Source of the DNA: Helicobacter cappadocius | GTDB lineage: Bacteria; Campylobacterota; Campylobacteria; Campylobacterales; Helicobacteraceae | Assembly: GCF_030688855.1 (NCBI RefSeq) | Contig: NZ_JAUYZK010000003.1 | Location: 111,756 to 175,755 of the forward strand | Length of the DNA stretch: 64,000 nt | Direction: 5' to 3' | In this document: in pieces, positions 1-8,937 of the stretch | Position numbering within the stretch: position 1 is the stretch's first letter | Layout of the letters: the number at the start of each line of letters is the position of its first letter | Notes under the pieces: generated by a model | Seen by the model: only the letters and a program-made list of their open reading frames with translations | What the model was told of the DNA's origin: nothing | Databases searched by the model: none | Made by a program: the position numbers and the translations under genes

Positions 1-1
1 C

Positions 2-730
2 ATTTATGGAGGCTCTATAGGCTATGATATGATATTAGAAGAGTCGTTGATTTTGGGATTTTTTGGAACTTATGCTTATGCCAAAAGCAATAATCAAGGC
101 AATATAACTGCAAAATCTCATAATGCACAAATTGGTGTATATTCTAGATATTTTAGAAATCAACACGAATTTGATGTAAATATCTCCCATAATATTGGCT
201 TTGTAAATCAAAATCGAATAATGCAAATAGCAAGTATTACTTCTACACAAAACTCAGATTATATCAATCAATCCACCAATGTATCGCTTAGCTACGGATA
301 TGCTTTTGATGCAAAAGAAGATAGTAATTTTTATATCAAGCCCTTAATAGGAATAAGTGGAACTTACAATATACAGGGAAATTATGAAGAAAAAGGTCTA
401 AGATTTGAACAAATAAGACAAGGACACTTCACATTCGATACAAATGTCGCAATAGAGTTTCGTAAATATTTTAAAAATGGTGGGTATTTTTATGTAATTC
501 CAGGAATCGATTACCTAGCTTACAATAGTCAAAAAACTATCACTCACAAATTAGGAGGTATAGAGATTATTTCTCCAGTGGAACAACCCAATAAAATTTA
601 CTATACAGCCATGGCAGGAGGAGAGCTCAAAATAAATAAAAGCTTCTTTGCATTCGGATCTTTGGGTGCTAAAATTGCCTCCAATGAACAATATTACAAT
701 GGTTCTGTAGGTATGAGGTATAAATTTTAA
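2..730 (+). CDS. Autotransporter beta-barrel domain, 5' end outside window
   Basis: Carboxy-terminal part of a large outer-membrane autotransporter. The frame is open from base 2 to the stop and has no plausible start, so the passenger domain lies to the left of the window. The visible 243 residues alternate polar and aromatic residues in the manner of amphipathic beta strands, open with a GGSIGYD-type strand typical of autotransporter barrels, and finish with a terminal Phe after an aromatic strand (GMRYKF), the usual outer-membrane insertion signal. VacA-like and other autotransporters are common in Helicobacter, but without the passenger the substrate or adhesive role cannot be named. A hairpin terminator follows directly. 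Confidence 0.8.
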   Translation: MYGGSIGYDMILEESLILGFFGTYAYAKSNNQGNITAKSHNAQIGVYSRYFRNQHEFDVNISHNIGFVNQNRIMQIASITSTQNSDYINQSTNVSLSYGYAFDAKEDSNFYIKPLIGISGTYNIQGNYEEKGLRFEQIRQGHFTFDTNVAIEFRKYFKNGGYFYVIPGIDYLAYNSQKTITHKLGGIEIISPVEQPNKIYYTAMAGGELKINKSFFAFGSLGAKIASNEQYYNGSVGMRYKF

Positions 731-754
731 TTTTTATTGAATTTTTAAATTTTT

Positions 755-787
755 AAAATTCCCCTCTTGTTTATTAGGGGGAATTTT
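755..787 (+). terminator. Intrinsic terminator after the autotransporter
   Basis: AAAATTCCCC pairs with GGGGAATTTT around an 11-12 base loop, and the right arm ends in a T run. It lies 25 bases after the autotransporter stop. Confidence 0.75.
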
Positions 788-871
788 CTTCCAAAAAGTT
801 TCAAATATTACAATTCTATTTATTTTGAACATAAAAATATATAATCAATAAAAATCATTAGGAAATAAAAA

Positions 872-1399
872 ATGGAAGCAAATAAAGGCAATTTTTATAA
901 AATACTCAATGGAAATATGCAATTTATTATCCCAGTATATCAAAGATATTACAGCTGGGAAAGGGAGCAATGCAAACGGTTATGGAAAGATATCTATAAT
1001 ATGCGAACGCGTAATTTTATCCTCAGTCATCTTGAAAATTTTAATAACAAAGAGCCTATTATTACTGAAAACTATACCATTGAACACATTATGCCCCAAA
1101 ACGAAAAAATAAATAATCACTGGAAAGAAGCTCTTGGACAAAATTGGAAAGAAATTCAAAAAAAGTACTTACATACAATCGGAAATCTAACTCTTACTGC
1201 CTACAATTCTGAAATGAGCGATAAGTCATTTCAAGAAAAGCTCAATACAAAAGGTGGCTTTATAGAAAGCGGTCTGAAGATTAATAACTTTATCCGAAAA
1301 CAAAATAAATGGAATGAAGAAACTATACAAAATAGAGCAAAAGAATTGGCAAAAATAGCTAGTAAGATATGGAGCTACCCTGAATTGCCTATAAACTAG
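872..1399 (+). pseudogene. GmrSD-family (DUF262/DUF1524) restriction gene, internal deletion
   Basis: Remnant of a type IV, modification-dependent restriction enzyme. Residues 1-44 are the start of a DUF262 domain with its IPVYQRYYSW motif. The sequence then jumps, near base 1004, into the DUF1524 HNH-type nuclease domain with its IEHIMPQ motif and a following GNLTL segment. Family members are usually some 550-700 residues; here only 175 remain, so most of the DUF262 domain and the linker have been lost by an in-frame deletion. The open frame could still be translated, but the NTPase part is gone and function is unlikely. A frameshifted remnant of the family's usual carboxy-terminal domain lies just downstream. 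Confidence 0.75.
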
Positions 1400-1455
1400 A
1401 CACCAATTTTACAGATATCATCATACAAAAATAGAGGCTTTGCGTCTGCGTAAAT

Positions 1456-1616
1456 ATGAATTTTGAAGAAATAAATGATCCATACAAAATTTGCAGAGAC
1501 ATTATCAATAACGGGCATTGGGGAAATCGTAATGTCGAATTATTTTTTGAAAAATAAGCGACATTGATAAAATAATGCAAATCATTGAGCAATCTTATAA
1601 TCTACAATCAGAATAA
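1456..1616 (+). pseudogene. DUF5655-like C-terminal remnant, frameshifted
   Basis: Bases 1456-1557 encode 33 residues with the DPYKICRDI...GHWGNRNVE pattern of DUF5655, a domain often found at the end of DUF262/DUF1524 proteins. After a stop, the matching final helix (DIDKIMQIIEQSY) continues in another frame at 1560-1616. Together with the upstream fragment this gives one ancestral gene broken by an internal deletion, a stop and at least one frameshift. It is not expected to make a working protein. Confidence 0.6.
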
Positions 1617-1663
1617 GAACACCCTATCTCTTTTGTAATCTAACACAAAGAGAGATAAAAAAT

Positions 1664-3463
1664 TCAATCTATCTTCAGCACTGCTAAAAAAGCTTCTTGT
1701 GGAAGCTCAACTTTACCAATAGCTTTCATTCTCTTTTTGCCTTCCTTTTGTTTTTCTAAGAGTTTTCGCTTTCTAGTAATATCACCTCCATAGCATTTGG
1801 CAGTAACATTTTTTCCCATTGACTTCACGGTTTCTCTAGCGATAACCTTATTGCCAATACTTGCTTGAATAGCGACTTCAAAAAGCTGTCTTGGAATGAT
1901 TTCTTTCATTGATTCTACTAGTGCTTTACCTTTCTCATAAGATTTATCCTTATCGACAATCACACTGAGTGCATCCACAACCTCACCTGCCACTCTAATA
2001 TCTAACTTGACCAAATTACCTTCTCTAGATTCAATAGGTTCATAATCAAAACTTGCATAACCCTTCGTACAAGATTTGAGTTTATCATAAAAATCCATCA
2101 CAATTTCATTGCTAGGAAGAGCATAAACAAGCAATACTCGTGATTGTGTAAGATACTCCATCTTTTCTTGAATTCCCCTGCGATTACTCAAAAGTGTAAT
2201 AATATTTCCTAAATATTCGCTAGGTGTGATTACAGAAGCCCTGACATAGGGTTCTTCTATAGAGGCAATTTTTTGTTCTGGTGGAAGTTCGCTTGGATTT
2301 TGGACAAAAACTTTACTTCCATCTGTAAGCGTAACTTCATAAATAACTGTTGGAGCAGTGGCGATAAGATCAAGTGAAAACTCTCTTTCTAATCTTTCCT
2401 TTACAACTTCCATATGTAACAATCCCAAAAAGCCAACCCGAAATCCAAAGCCTAAAGCGACACTTGTCTCTGGTTCAAAACTGAGTGCAGAATCATTCAT
2501 TTTGAGCTTATTGAGTGCATCTCTTAACTCTTCAAATCGATCAGTATCAATAGGATATATTCCTGCAAAAACAAATGGTTTAGCTGGTATGAAGCCTTCG
2601 ATAGGTTTAGATACCGGATTTTTCGCATCTGTAATCGTATCTCCAACTGCCATATCTGTCACATTCTTCAAACCAAGCGAGATAATGCCAATCTCTCCAC
2701 AGCTTATTTCTTTTGTAGAAATCTTATGCACTGGATGAGGATAATACAGAGCTAGAACTTCGTGCTTTTTGCCCGTGCTCATCACAAGTACTTCTTGACC
2801 CACCTTGATAGAACCATCTTTTAGACGCACCAAAGCCAAAGCTCCCAAATAATTATCAAACCACGAATCATAAATCAAAGCTTTTGTGGGAGCATCTTTA
2901 TCTCCATTTGGAGGAGGAATTTGACGCACTATTTTCTCTAACAGCTCTTTAATCCCTATTCCGCTTTTTGCACTTACCTGCAATACTTCTGTGCAATCAA
3001 TTCCGATGGTTTCTTCAATATCTTCAGCTACTGCAATAGGATCAGCAGCAGGAAGATCGATTTTGTTAATAACAGGAATGATTTCAAGATTATTTTCTAA
3101 TGCTATATAAACATTAGCGATGGTTTGAGCCTCTACACCTTGAGAAGCATCCACCACTAGCAAAGCCCCCTCACAAGATCCAAGCGATCGCGAAACTTCA
3201 TAACTAAAATCAACATGACCGGGAGTATCAATAAGATTTAAAATATATTCTTCTTTATCTAAGATATATTTTAATCTCACAGACTGTGCTTTTATGGTAA
3301 TACCACGTTCTTTTTCAATATCCATAGTATCCATAATCTGACTTGTCATCTCTCTCTCGCTCACTCCGCCACATTCTTGAATAAGCCTATCTGCCAACGT
3401 ACTTTTACCATGGTCAATATGGGCAATAATAGAAAAATTTCTTATATGTTGCATCTGGGTCAT
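1664..3463 (-). CDS. lepA: Elongation factor 4 (LepA), ribosome back-translocase GTPase
   Basis: Translational GTPase of 599 residues, the normal LepA length. It binds the ribosome and assists elongation under stress or during 30S assembly. Visible signatures are the G1 loop AHIDHGKST near residue 15, the G2/switch region with ERGITIK, the G3 DTPGH, the G4 NKIDLP, and the LepA-specific carboxy-terminal domain ending with [21 protein letters not shown]. It stands alone, divergent from the permease genes. The two arms of a hairpin (TATCTCT...AGAGATA, 1625-1657) lie beyond its stop but have no T run on this strand. Confidence 0.97.
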   Translation of the reverse strand: MTQMQHIRNFSIIAHIDHGKSTLADRLIQECGGVSEREMTSQIMDTMDIEKERGITIKAQSVRLKYILDKEEYILNLIDTPGHVDFSYEVSRSLGSCEGALLVVDASQGVEAQTIANVYIALENNLEIIPVINKIDLPAADPIAVAEDIEETIGIDCTEVLQVSAKSGIGIKELLEKIVRQIPPPNGDKDAPTKALIYDSWFDNYLGALALVRLKDGSIKVGQEVLVMSTGKKHEVLALYYPHPVHKISTKEISCGEIGIISLGLKNVTDMAVGDTITDAKNPVSKPIEGFIPAKPFVFAGIYPIDTDRFEELRDALNKLKMNDSALSFEPETSVALGFGFRVGFLGLLHMEVVKERLEREFSLDLIATAPTVIYEVTLTDGSKVFVQNPSELPPEQKIASIEEPYVRASVITPSEYLGNIITLLSNRRGIQEKMEYLTQSRVLLVYALPSNEIVMDFYDKLKSCTKGYASFDYEPIESREGNLVKLDIRVAGEVVDALSVIVDKDKSYEKGKALVESMKEIIPRQLFEVAIQASIGNKVIARETVKSMGKNVTAKCYGGDITRKRKLLEKQKEGKKRMKAIGKVELPQEAFLAVLKID

Positions 3464-3610
3464 TTATATCCATTTTTATTTTTATTGTATTGTATCAAAT
3501 TATTCATTATAACCTAAACATTGCGTTATTTCAGAGAGTTGAGAAAACTCTGTAAGCCAAATGAATTTCTCTATATTTTCAGGGTACAATTCTATAAAAA
3601 AGGATGATAA

Positions 3611-4264
3611 TTGCTAGATTGGAACTTTATGATACATTCAATACCTGCATATACAAAAGGCTTATATCTAACCTTGCAGATATCATTTTGGGGTATTTTG
3701 ATTGCCATAGTAATAGGCTTTGTAGTCGCAACAACACTCTATTATCAAGTTAAATATCTCAAAAATATCTCAAAAATCTATATTGAAATTTCACGCAACA
3801 CCCCTATGCTGATTCAACTTTTTTTCCTGTATTATGGGTTTGGACAGATTGGATTTAAGCTTGAAGCCTATGAATGTGCGATTATCTCTGTAGCTTTTTT
3901 GGGAGGAAGTTATATGGCAGAAAGCTTTCGTTCTGGCCTAGAGTCTATCAGCAAAATCCAAATTGAATCAGGAAAAAGCTTAGGGCTAGGAAAAATCAGT
4001 CTGCTTTATCATGTTATATTGCCTCAAAGTCTAAGTGTTTCCATTCCCTATCTTGGAGCTAATGCTATTTTTTTACTCAAAGAAACCTCTGTTGTGAGTG
4101 CTATAGCCTTGGTTGATGTAATGTTTGTGACAAAAGACTTTATCGGAACGTACTATAAAACAAATGAAGCTTTGATAATGTTGGTTTTAAGCTATTTGAT
4201 AGTTTTATTACCAATGTCTGCATTTTTTGTTTTTTTAGAACATCATTACAGAAAAAGACTTTAA
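3611..4264 (+). CDS. Polar amino-acid ABC transporter permease
   Basis: Inner-membrane permease of the HisM/GlnP family, 217 residues with about five transmembrane segments. The cytoplasmic EAA loop that docks on the ATPase is visible around residues 115-140 (ESGKSLGLGKISLLYHVILPQ). The predicted start is TTG preceded by AAAAAAGGA; an ATG at 3629 is the alternative. It is followed after 6 bases by a second permease of the same family, so the two probably form a heterodimeric channel. No ATPase or periplasmic binding protein is adjacent. The substrate, glutamine/glutamate-like by family, is not shown by the sequence. Confidence 0.88.
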   Translation: MLDWNFMIHSIPAYTKGLYLTLQISFWGILIAIVIGFVVATTLYYQVKYLKNISKIYIEISRNTPMLIQLFFLYYGFGQIGFKLEAYECAIISVAFLGGSYMAESFRSGLESISKIQIESGKSLGLGKISLLYHVILPQSLSVSIPYLGANAIFLLKETSVVSAIALVDVMFVTKDFIGTYYKTNEALIMLVLSYLIVLLPMSAFFVFLEHHYRKRL

Positions 4265-4270
4265 GGAAAT

Positions 4271-4939
4271 ATGATGAATATGATGTTTCTTTTTGAGCCT
4301 AATACTATTTTGAGATTTGCACATGGTATTTTTATCACGCTTTATGTATCTATCATTTCAATCATTATAGCCATTTTAGGTGGGATAGTAATGGGCATTA
4401 TTATGGCTTCCAAATCAACTCTAGCAACTTTTTTATGCCGCTTATACTTGGAAAGTATCCGCATCATACCAATTTTAGCATGGCTATTTATAGTATATTT
4501 TGGTTTATCTACTCTTTCTGGAGTGCATATCAACGCACTAACAGCCAGTATTTTAGTATTTGGCTTGTGGGGCATTGCAGAAATGGGCGATCTTACACGT
4601 GGGGCTTTGACATCTATCGCTCTGCATCAAACTCAAAGTGCCAAAGCCATTGGTCTAAACAGGATACAAATAGCTGTTTTTGTAATTTTTCCACAAGCAT
4701 TTTTGCGACTACTACCAAGCTCTATCAACCTATTCACTCGAATGATAAAAACTACTTCTTTGCTTGCCCTAATAGGAGTTATTGATTTGCTCAAGGTGGG
4801 ACAACAGATCATTGAAGCTAATATCCTTAAAATTCCTGATGCTAGTTTTTGGGTATATGGAGCAATTTTTATTATTTATTTCTTTCTATGTTACCCCCTA
4901 TCTATTTTGAGTAAAAAATTAGAAGCCAAAATATCATAG
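4271..4939 (+). CDS. Polar amino-acid ABC transporter permease, second subunit
   Basis: Second HisM/GlnP-type permease (222 residues, about five membrane helices) with an EAA-type loop (QSAKAIGLNRIQIAVFVIFPQ) in the middle third. Start ATG at 4271 follows AAGGAA closely; an ATG three codons on is possible. It is six bases behind the preceding permease and surely co-transcribed. In H. pylori paired permeases of this type sit next to an ATPase and a binding protein; here those partners must be encoded elsewhere. Confidence 0.88.
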   Translation: MMNMMFLFEPNTILRFAHGIFITLYVSIISIIIAILGGIVMGIIMASKSTLATFLCRLYLESIRIIPILAWLFIVYFGLSTLSGVHINALTASILVFGLWGIAEMGDLTRGALTSIALHQTQSAKAIGLNRIQIAVFVIFPQAFLRLLPSSINLFTRMIKTTSLLALIGVIDLLKVGQQIIEANILKIPDASFWVYGAIFIIYFFLCYPLSILSKKLEAKIS

Positions 4940-5022
4940 ACATTAGAAAATATTTTTGTTTAATACAAGTATTATTATTTTTAGGTAAAATTAATCCTAT
5001 CTGAAAATAAAGGCGACTGTAA

Positions 5023-5706
5023 ATGCGATTTGGAAAAATAGACTACCTTAATCTTGCTCCATTTGATGTGTTTATCAAATCATACCCTACAACCTCTAGC
5101 TTTAAAAAGTTTTTACAATCGCATAAATCTTATCCCGCTAGATTAAATAAAGATTTTTTATTCAAAAGAATTGATGCGGGATTTATCTCTTCTATTGCCG
5201 GATATCAGTCTTCTCTTAAAAATAAAGTTACAACTTCTGGTATTATAGCCAAAGGAAGCGTTTGGAGCGTAATTGTAATGCCTACCTCACAATCAGAAGA
5301 CTACCAATCCGCCACCTCAAATGCCCTATGCAAGGTGTTGGATCTAAAAGGTGAGGTACTTATCGGGGATAGAGCCTTATTATATAGATATAATGGTGGG
5401 GAACACATAGATATGGGAGAGAGATGGTATCAAAAAAAACATTTACCTTTTGTGTTTGGAAGATTTTGCTATAACACGCACGGTGACTTTTATAAGAATC
5501 TATCCAAACATTTCAACCAAAAAAAGACTAAAATCCCTTACTATATTCTAAATGAATATTCACAAAAAACTTCTATTCCAAAAAAATATATCCTTGAGTA
5601 CCTCAAACATATCTATTACAAAATAGGGCCAAAAGAAAGATTAGGTCTTAAACGTTTTTATAGAGAACTTCTCTTTAAAAAAATCAAAAAGCCTTCAAGA
5701 TTTTAA
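5023..5706 (+). CDS. mqnA: Chorismate dehydratase, futalosine menaquinone pathway (MqnA)
   Basis: Protein of 227 residues of the MqnA/MqnD periplasmic-binding-like fold, resembling the Campylobacterota MqnA branch. It opens with the family's RFGKIDYLNLAPFDVF segment and carries the SSIAGYQS region after a KRIDAGFIS strand. MqnA converts chorismate to 3-[(1-carboxyvinyl)oxy]benzoate, the first step of the futalosine route to menaquinone, the route Helicobacter uses. The ATG follows AAAGGCGACT. The gene stands alone, converging on a membrane-protein gene whose stop lies 3 bases away. Confidence 0.8.
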   Translation: MRFGKIDYLNLAPFDVFIKSYPTTSSFKKFLQSHKSYPARLNKDFLFKRIDAGFISSIAGYQSSLKNKVTTSGIIAKGSVWSVIVMPTSQSEDYQSATSNALCKVLDLKGEVLIGDRALLYRYNGGEHIDMGERWYQKKHLPFVFGRFCYNTHGDFYKNLSKHFNQKKTKIPYYILNEYSQKTSIPKKYILEYLKHIYYKIGPKERLGLKRFYRELLFKKIKKPSRF

Positions 5707-5709
5707 AAT

Positions 5710-6570
5710 TTATTTCAAATAAAATTCCCTCAATAAACTCTTATACATCCACTCTCCATACCACCCCAAAAATACTAACAAATAAAATGATTTTCTAGCA
5801 TTGTAGTAATCTTGTGCTTGTGAAATGGTATTAGAACAAAGTAGGCATATCAAAATGCCTAAGATCATAAGCAAAATATTAGCATATTCATAATGTCCAA
5901 AAAGCTCTTTATGAGTCAGAAATACTCGTAAAAAAAGCACTAAACACAAACAAAAAACCATAAAGTCTATATATAAAAATGCACTGGATTTATCATAGTA
6001 TGCTTGAAACCCAGAAGCAAAAAGTGCTATGACGCAAACATTCATAGAAGGACAAAAAAAATCAAGATATTTTCCAAATATATTTTTAGTATTAAGACCA
6101 TAACCAAAACCAAAAAATACTAAAGGCAAAATCACAAAAAAAACATATATAAATCCAGATAGGATAATAGAACCAAAGTTTTCCGCCACAAGCTGACCAA
6201 AACCAAGCCTCTCAAAACTACTATCAGCTACAAATCCCAAGATAGTGGAATCAAGTGTTTTTTCACTACTAAGACGAAAAACAAGTAAAAAAACAAATCC
6301 TATGCAAAAAATGACACTTACAAGACGTTGCAATAAAACATCTTTATCCCATAGAGTGGATACAACCAAATAAAAAATTGACATCAAAATTCCACAAAAA
6401 TAAAAAAAATTTATGATGCTATCATAAGCTCGTTCATCACGCGTAAGTATCAAGAATAATTGTGAAAAAATACTGCTAAATTGAGAGACTAAAAGCGAGA
6501 GTATGCTAAAAACAAACAACAAGAAAAATATAGATGAAAAAACAACCTTATACATATTAATCTTGTTCAT
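5710..6570 (-). CDS. Multi-spanning membrane protein, unknown function
   Basis: A 286-residue, very hydrophobic protein with about eight or nine predicted membrane helices and no motif I recognise. There is a short charged stretch (LWDKDVLLQR) after the second helix. It lies 8 bases downstream of the cell-wall amidase gene and is probably the last gene of the same transcript (spoT to this gene all run leftward with tiny gaps). The context suggests an envelope role, but that is only association. Confidence 0.6.
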   Translation of the reverse strand: MNKINMYKVVFSSIFFLLFVFSILSLLVSQFSSIFSQLFLILTRDERAYDSIINFFYFCGILMSIFYLVVSTLWDKDVLLQRLVSVIFCIGFVFLLVFRLSSEKTLDSTILGFVADSSFERLGFGQLVAENFGSIILSGFIYVFFVILPLVFFGFGYGLNTKNIFGKYLDFFCPSMNVCVIALFASGFQAYYDKSSAFLYIDFMVFCLCLVLFLRVFLTHKELFGHYEYANILLMILGILICLLCSNTISQAQDYYNARKSFYLLVFLGWYGEWMYKSLLREFYLK

Positions 6571-6578
6571 TTCTTTCC

Positions 6579-7826
6579 TTAATAATTTTTTGCAAAAAAC
6601 CCCTCAATGCCATCAGCTATACCTTTCGCTAGAAATCTTTGATAACGCTTATCATCAATACGTCTTGCTTCTATTGGGTTTGAATTATATCCTATCTCAA
6701 TCAACACAGAGGGCATAAGTGCTCCTGCAAGAACCCAAAAAGGTCCTTCTCTAACCCCTCCATCTACCACTCCTTGATAATTTTTCCTAAGTTCTTTCAA
6801 AATTCCAAATTGTATATCTATGGCAAGTTTATTAGAAGCAATGAGCCGATGAGAATTCAAAGAATTTAAAAAAGAAAATCGTGAAAAATAATTCATTACA
6901 TCTACATCATCTTTGTTTTCAAGTTCTGCCACCTTTCTAGCCCGTTCACTTCTTGCAGTAGAGAGAAAATAAGTTTCTATACCTTGCGGAGAATTACTAG
7001 AGTTTTTTGTCACAGAGTTAGCATGAATAGATACAAACAAATCTGCATTTTTAGCATTAGCAAAATCTGTGCGCTCTTTGAGGTTGATATAAACATCTTT
7101 ATTTCGTGTCATATAAGTGATGTAGCCTCTTTTTTTCAATTCCTGCTCTAAAAATTTTGCAACGCTCAAAACAATATTTTTTTCACAAACTTTCGTAATA
7201 CCCATTGCTCCACAATCCTTTCCACCATGTCCAGGATCAATAACTATTCTATATTTTTTTGTTTTATTTGATGGTGGAGAAACATTTTCGCGTTTAGCGG
7301 TTGAAATAGGAGTTTGATTTTTTTGTGGATGTTTTTTAGCTTCAGAAGACTGCGGGTTTGATGTTGTAGATTTTGAGGAATGAGATGTAGAAGTTTTGGT
7401 TGTCTTAGAAACCTGAGCTTGTATTTTTGGAGTTATTTTATGAGAAGGTAATGATTTTTTAGAAACCTCTGGAAGTTTATCAATCACGCTAATATATAAA
7501 TGTTTTTGAACAATTCTTGTTTGATAAGAACTGTCTTTATTTGTTCTAACAACAATACGAACGATTTGTGAGTTATTTTGTGCTATAGAAATTTGAGTTT
7601 TGTTAGAGAAATTATAAACTTTCTTAGGAATAACCAAAATCGCCTTCATATCCAAAAAACTTCTAAAGTCTTTTAGAGTATGCTCCTTGATAACCAGCTT
7701 AGAAATATCTTGATCAAAAGTAATGCGGACACTACTTGTTCCAAATGGTATAATTTGGAGTATTTTAGGCTCTGAGGCAAAGGAAAATCCCAAGAAGCAC
7801 AAAATGGCAATCAGGATTCTCCACAC
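6579..7826 (-). CDS. amiA: N-acetylmuramoyl-L-alanine amidase (AmiA type)
   Basis: Periplasmic zinc amidase that cuts the bond between MurNAc and the stem peptide to separate daughter cells. The 415-residue protein has a signal peptide (cleavage expected after FSFA), an AMIN-like domain to about residue 115, a Ser/Thr/Lys/Pro-rich linker (115-190), then an Amidase_3 domain. That domain starts with VIDPGHGGKDCGA and contains the conserved SIHANS and VLIEIGYNSN segments that supply zinc ligands and the catalytic Glu. It sits 3 bases after the nitronate monooxygenase gene, in the order known from H. pylori. Confidence 0.93.
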   Translation of the reverse strand: MWRILIAILCFLGFSFASEPKILQIIPFGTSSVRITFDQDISKLVIKEHTLKDFRSFLDMKAILVIPKKVYNFSNKTQISIAQNNSQIVRIVVRTNKDSSYQTRIVQKHLYISVIDKLPEVSKKSLPSHKITPKIQAQVSKTTKTSTSHSSKSTTSNPQSSEAKKHPQKNQTPISTAKRENVSPPSNKTKKYRIVIDPGHGGKDCGAMGITKVCEKNIVLSVAKFLEQELKKRGYITYMTRNKDVYINLKERTDFANAKNADLFVSIHANSVTKNSSNSPQGIETYFLSTARSERARKVAELENKDDVDVMNYFSRFSFLNSLNSHRLIASNKLAIDIQFGILKELRKNYQGVVDGGVREGPFWVLAGALMPSVLIEIGYNSNPIEARRIDDKRYQRFLAKGIADGIEGFFAKNY

Positions 7827-7829
7827 CCT

Positions 7830-8921
7830 CTACTCCTGTGTTAGTTCTTGTATGAGTTCTTTCACGCTTACTATCTTTTCGATACGATACCCATTAGCAC
7901 CACTAAAATAAAGTCCTTCTTCCTTGTCTCCCAAATGTCCCTTACCTAAACTATCTGCTATACAATAACCTACCGCTTTTGCCTCTACTCCGCGATGACA
8001 AGGAGACACACAATTACTAATACACTTTACCCTAGGGGCATTTCCTTCTTGAAGTCTTTGAAGAACTCCTACGTTAATAGCCCTAGCAGGGTATCCAACA
8101 GGTGATTTTACAAGCTTTATATCATCTTTTTTGATATGTGGCAAAATATCAGCATAAGCTTTAGCATCGCATTCTATTGTCCCTAAAAACCTAGTGCCCA
8201 TCTGCACCCCACTAGCACCTAATGCGATTACCTTATCAATATCAGATCTATCCCATATTCCACCTGCTGCAATCACAGGTATTTCACCCCATTGTTTTGC
8301 TTCATTTACGATTTGAGGAACCAAATTTTCAAGCTGAAATTCCTCTTTAAAGCAATCCTCATATTTAAACCCTTGATGTCCTCCACTCAGAGGACCTTCA
8401 ACTATGATAGCATCAGGAACACGTTGGTAACGCTCTTCCCATCTCTTGCACAAAATTCTAAGTGCTTTTACTGAGGAGACAATAGGCACAAGTGCAACTT
8501 CTGGAAAATTTTTTGTAAATTCAGGCATATTTGTGGGAAGTCCAGCTCCGGTAACAATAATATTTGCTCCAGCCTCACAAGCATCACGCACAACCCTTCC
8601 ATACTCATTAATAGCATACAAGATATTTGCACCTAACGCATTGTTTCCACATATCTTTCTAGCATTTTTGAATATCTCATTTAAGGCATACTTCGAATAA
8701 AAATTGATTGCCTCAAAAGGCTTGGAAGAAACTATCTTTTCAACAAATTGCATTTTTTTGTAATAGCCTGTTCCAACAGCACTTATAATACCTAGTCCGC
8801 CTTCTTTAGATACATTTCCTGCCAACTCATCCCAACTAATACCAACTCCCATACCTCCTTGAAATATAGGATATTTGATGGTATGTTTTCCAATTTTTAA
8901 AGGCTTTAGTGTCGTTTTCAT
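7830..8921 (-). CDS. Nitronate monooxygenase / 2-nitropropane dioxygenase family
   Basis: FMN-dependent TIM-barrel enzyme of 363 residues. Family features seen are the IFQGGMGVGISWDELAGNVSKEGG amino end, the GPLSGGHQGF loop near residue 175, and the IPVIAAGGIWD and GASGVQMGTRF phosphate-binding strands. It oxidises nitronates such as propionate-3-nitronate, probably for detoxification. A Cys-containing insert near residues 298-308 (CISNCVSPCHRG) is a feature of this subgroup. It lies between tyrS and amiA with gaps of 16 and 3 bases. Confidence 0.88.
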   Translation of the reverse strand: MKTTLKPLKIGKHTIKYPIFQGGMGVGISWDELAGNVSKEGGLGIISAVGTGYYKKMQFVEKIVSSKPFEAINFYSKYALNEIFKNARKICGNNALGANILYAINEYGRVVRDACEAGANIIVTGAGLPTNMPEFTKNFPEVALVPIVSSVKALRILCKRWEERYQRVPDAIIVEGPLSGGHQGFKYEDCFKEEFQLENLVPQIVNEAKQWGEIPVIAAGGIWDRSDIDKVIALGASGVQMGTRFLGTIECDAKAYADILPHIKKDDIKLVKSPVGYPARAINVGVLQRLQEGNAPRVKCISNCVSPCHRGVEAKAVGYCIADSLGKGHLGDKEEGLYFSGANGYRIEKIVSVKELIQELTQE

Positions 8922-8937
8922 TAATCCTTTCCCTTAA

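Noticed and set aside
2358..2738. Open frame of 126 codons opposite lepA
   Set aside because: It is a shadow of a strongly conserved gene, has no ribosome site and its composition follows the lepA codons.
3595..3600. TACAAT as -10 for the permease operon
   Set aside because: Transcription would start after the ribosome site, leaving a leader of only a few bases.
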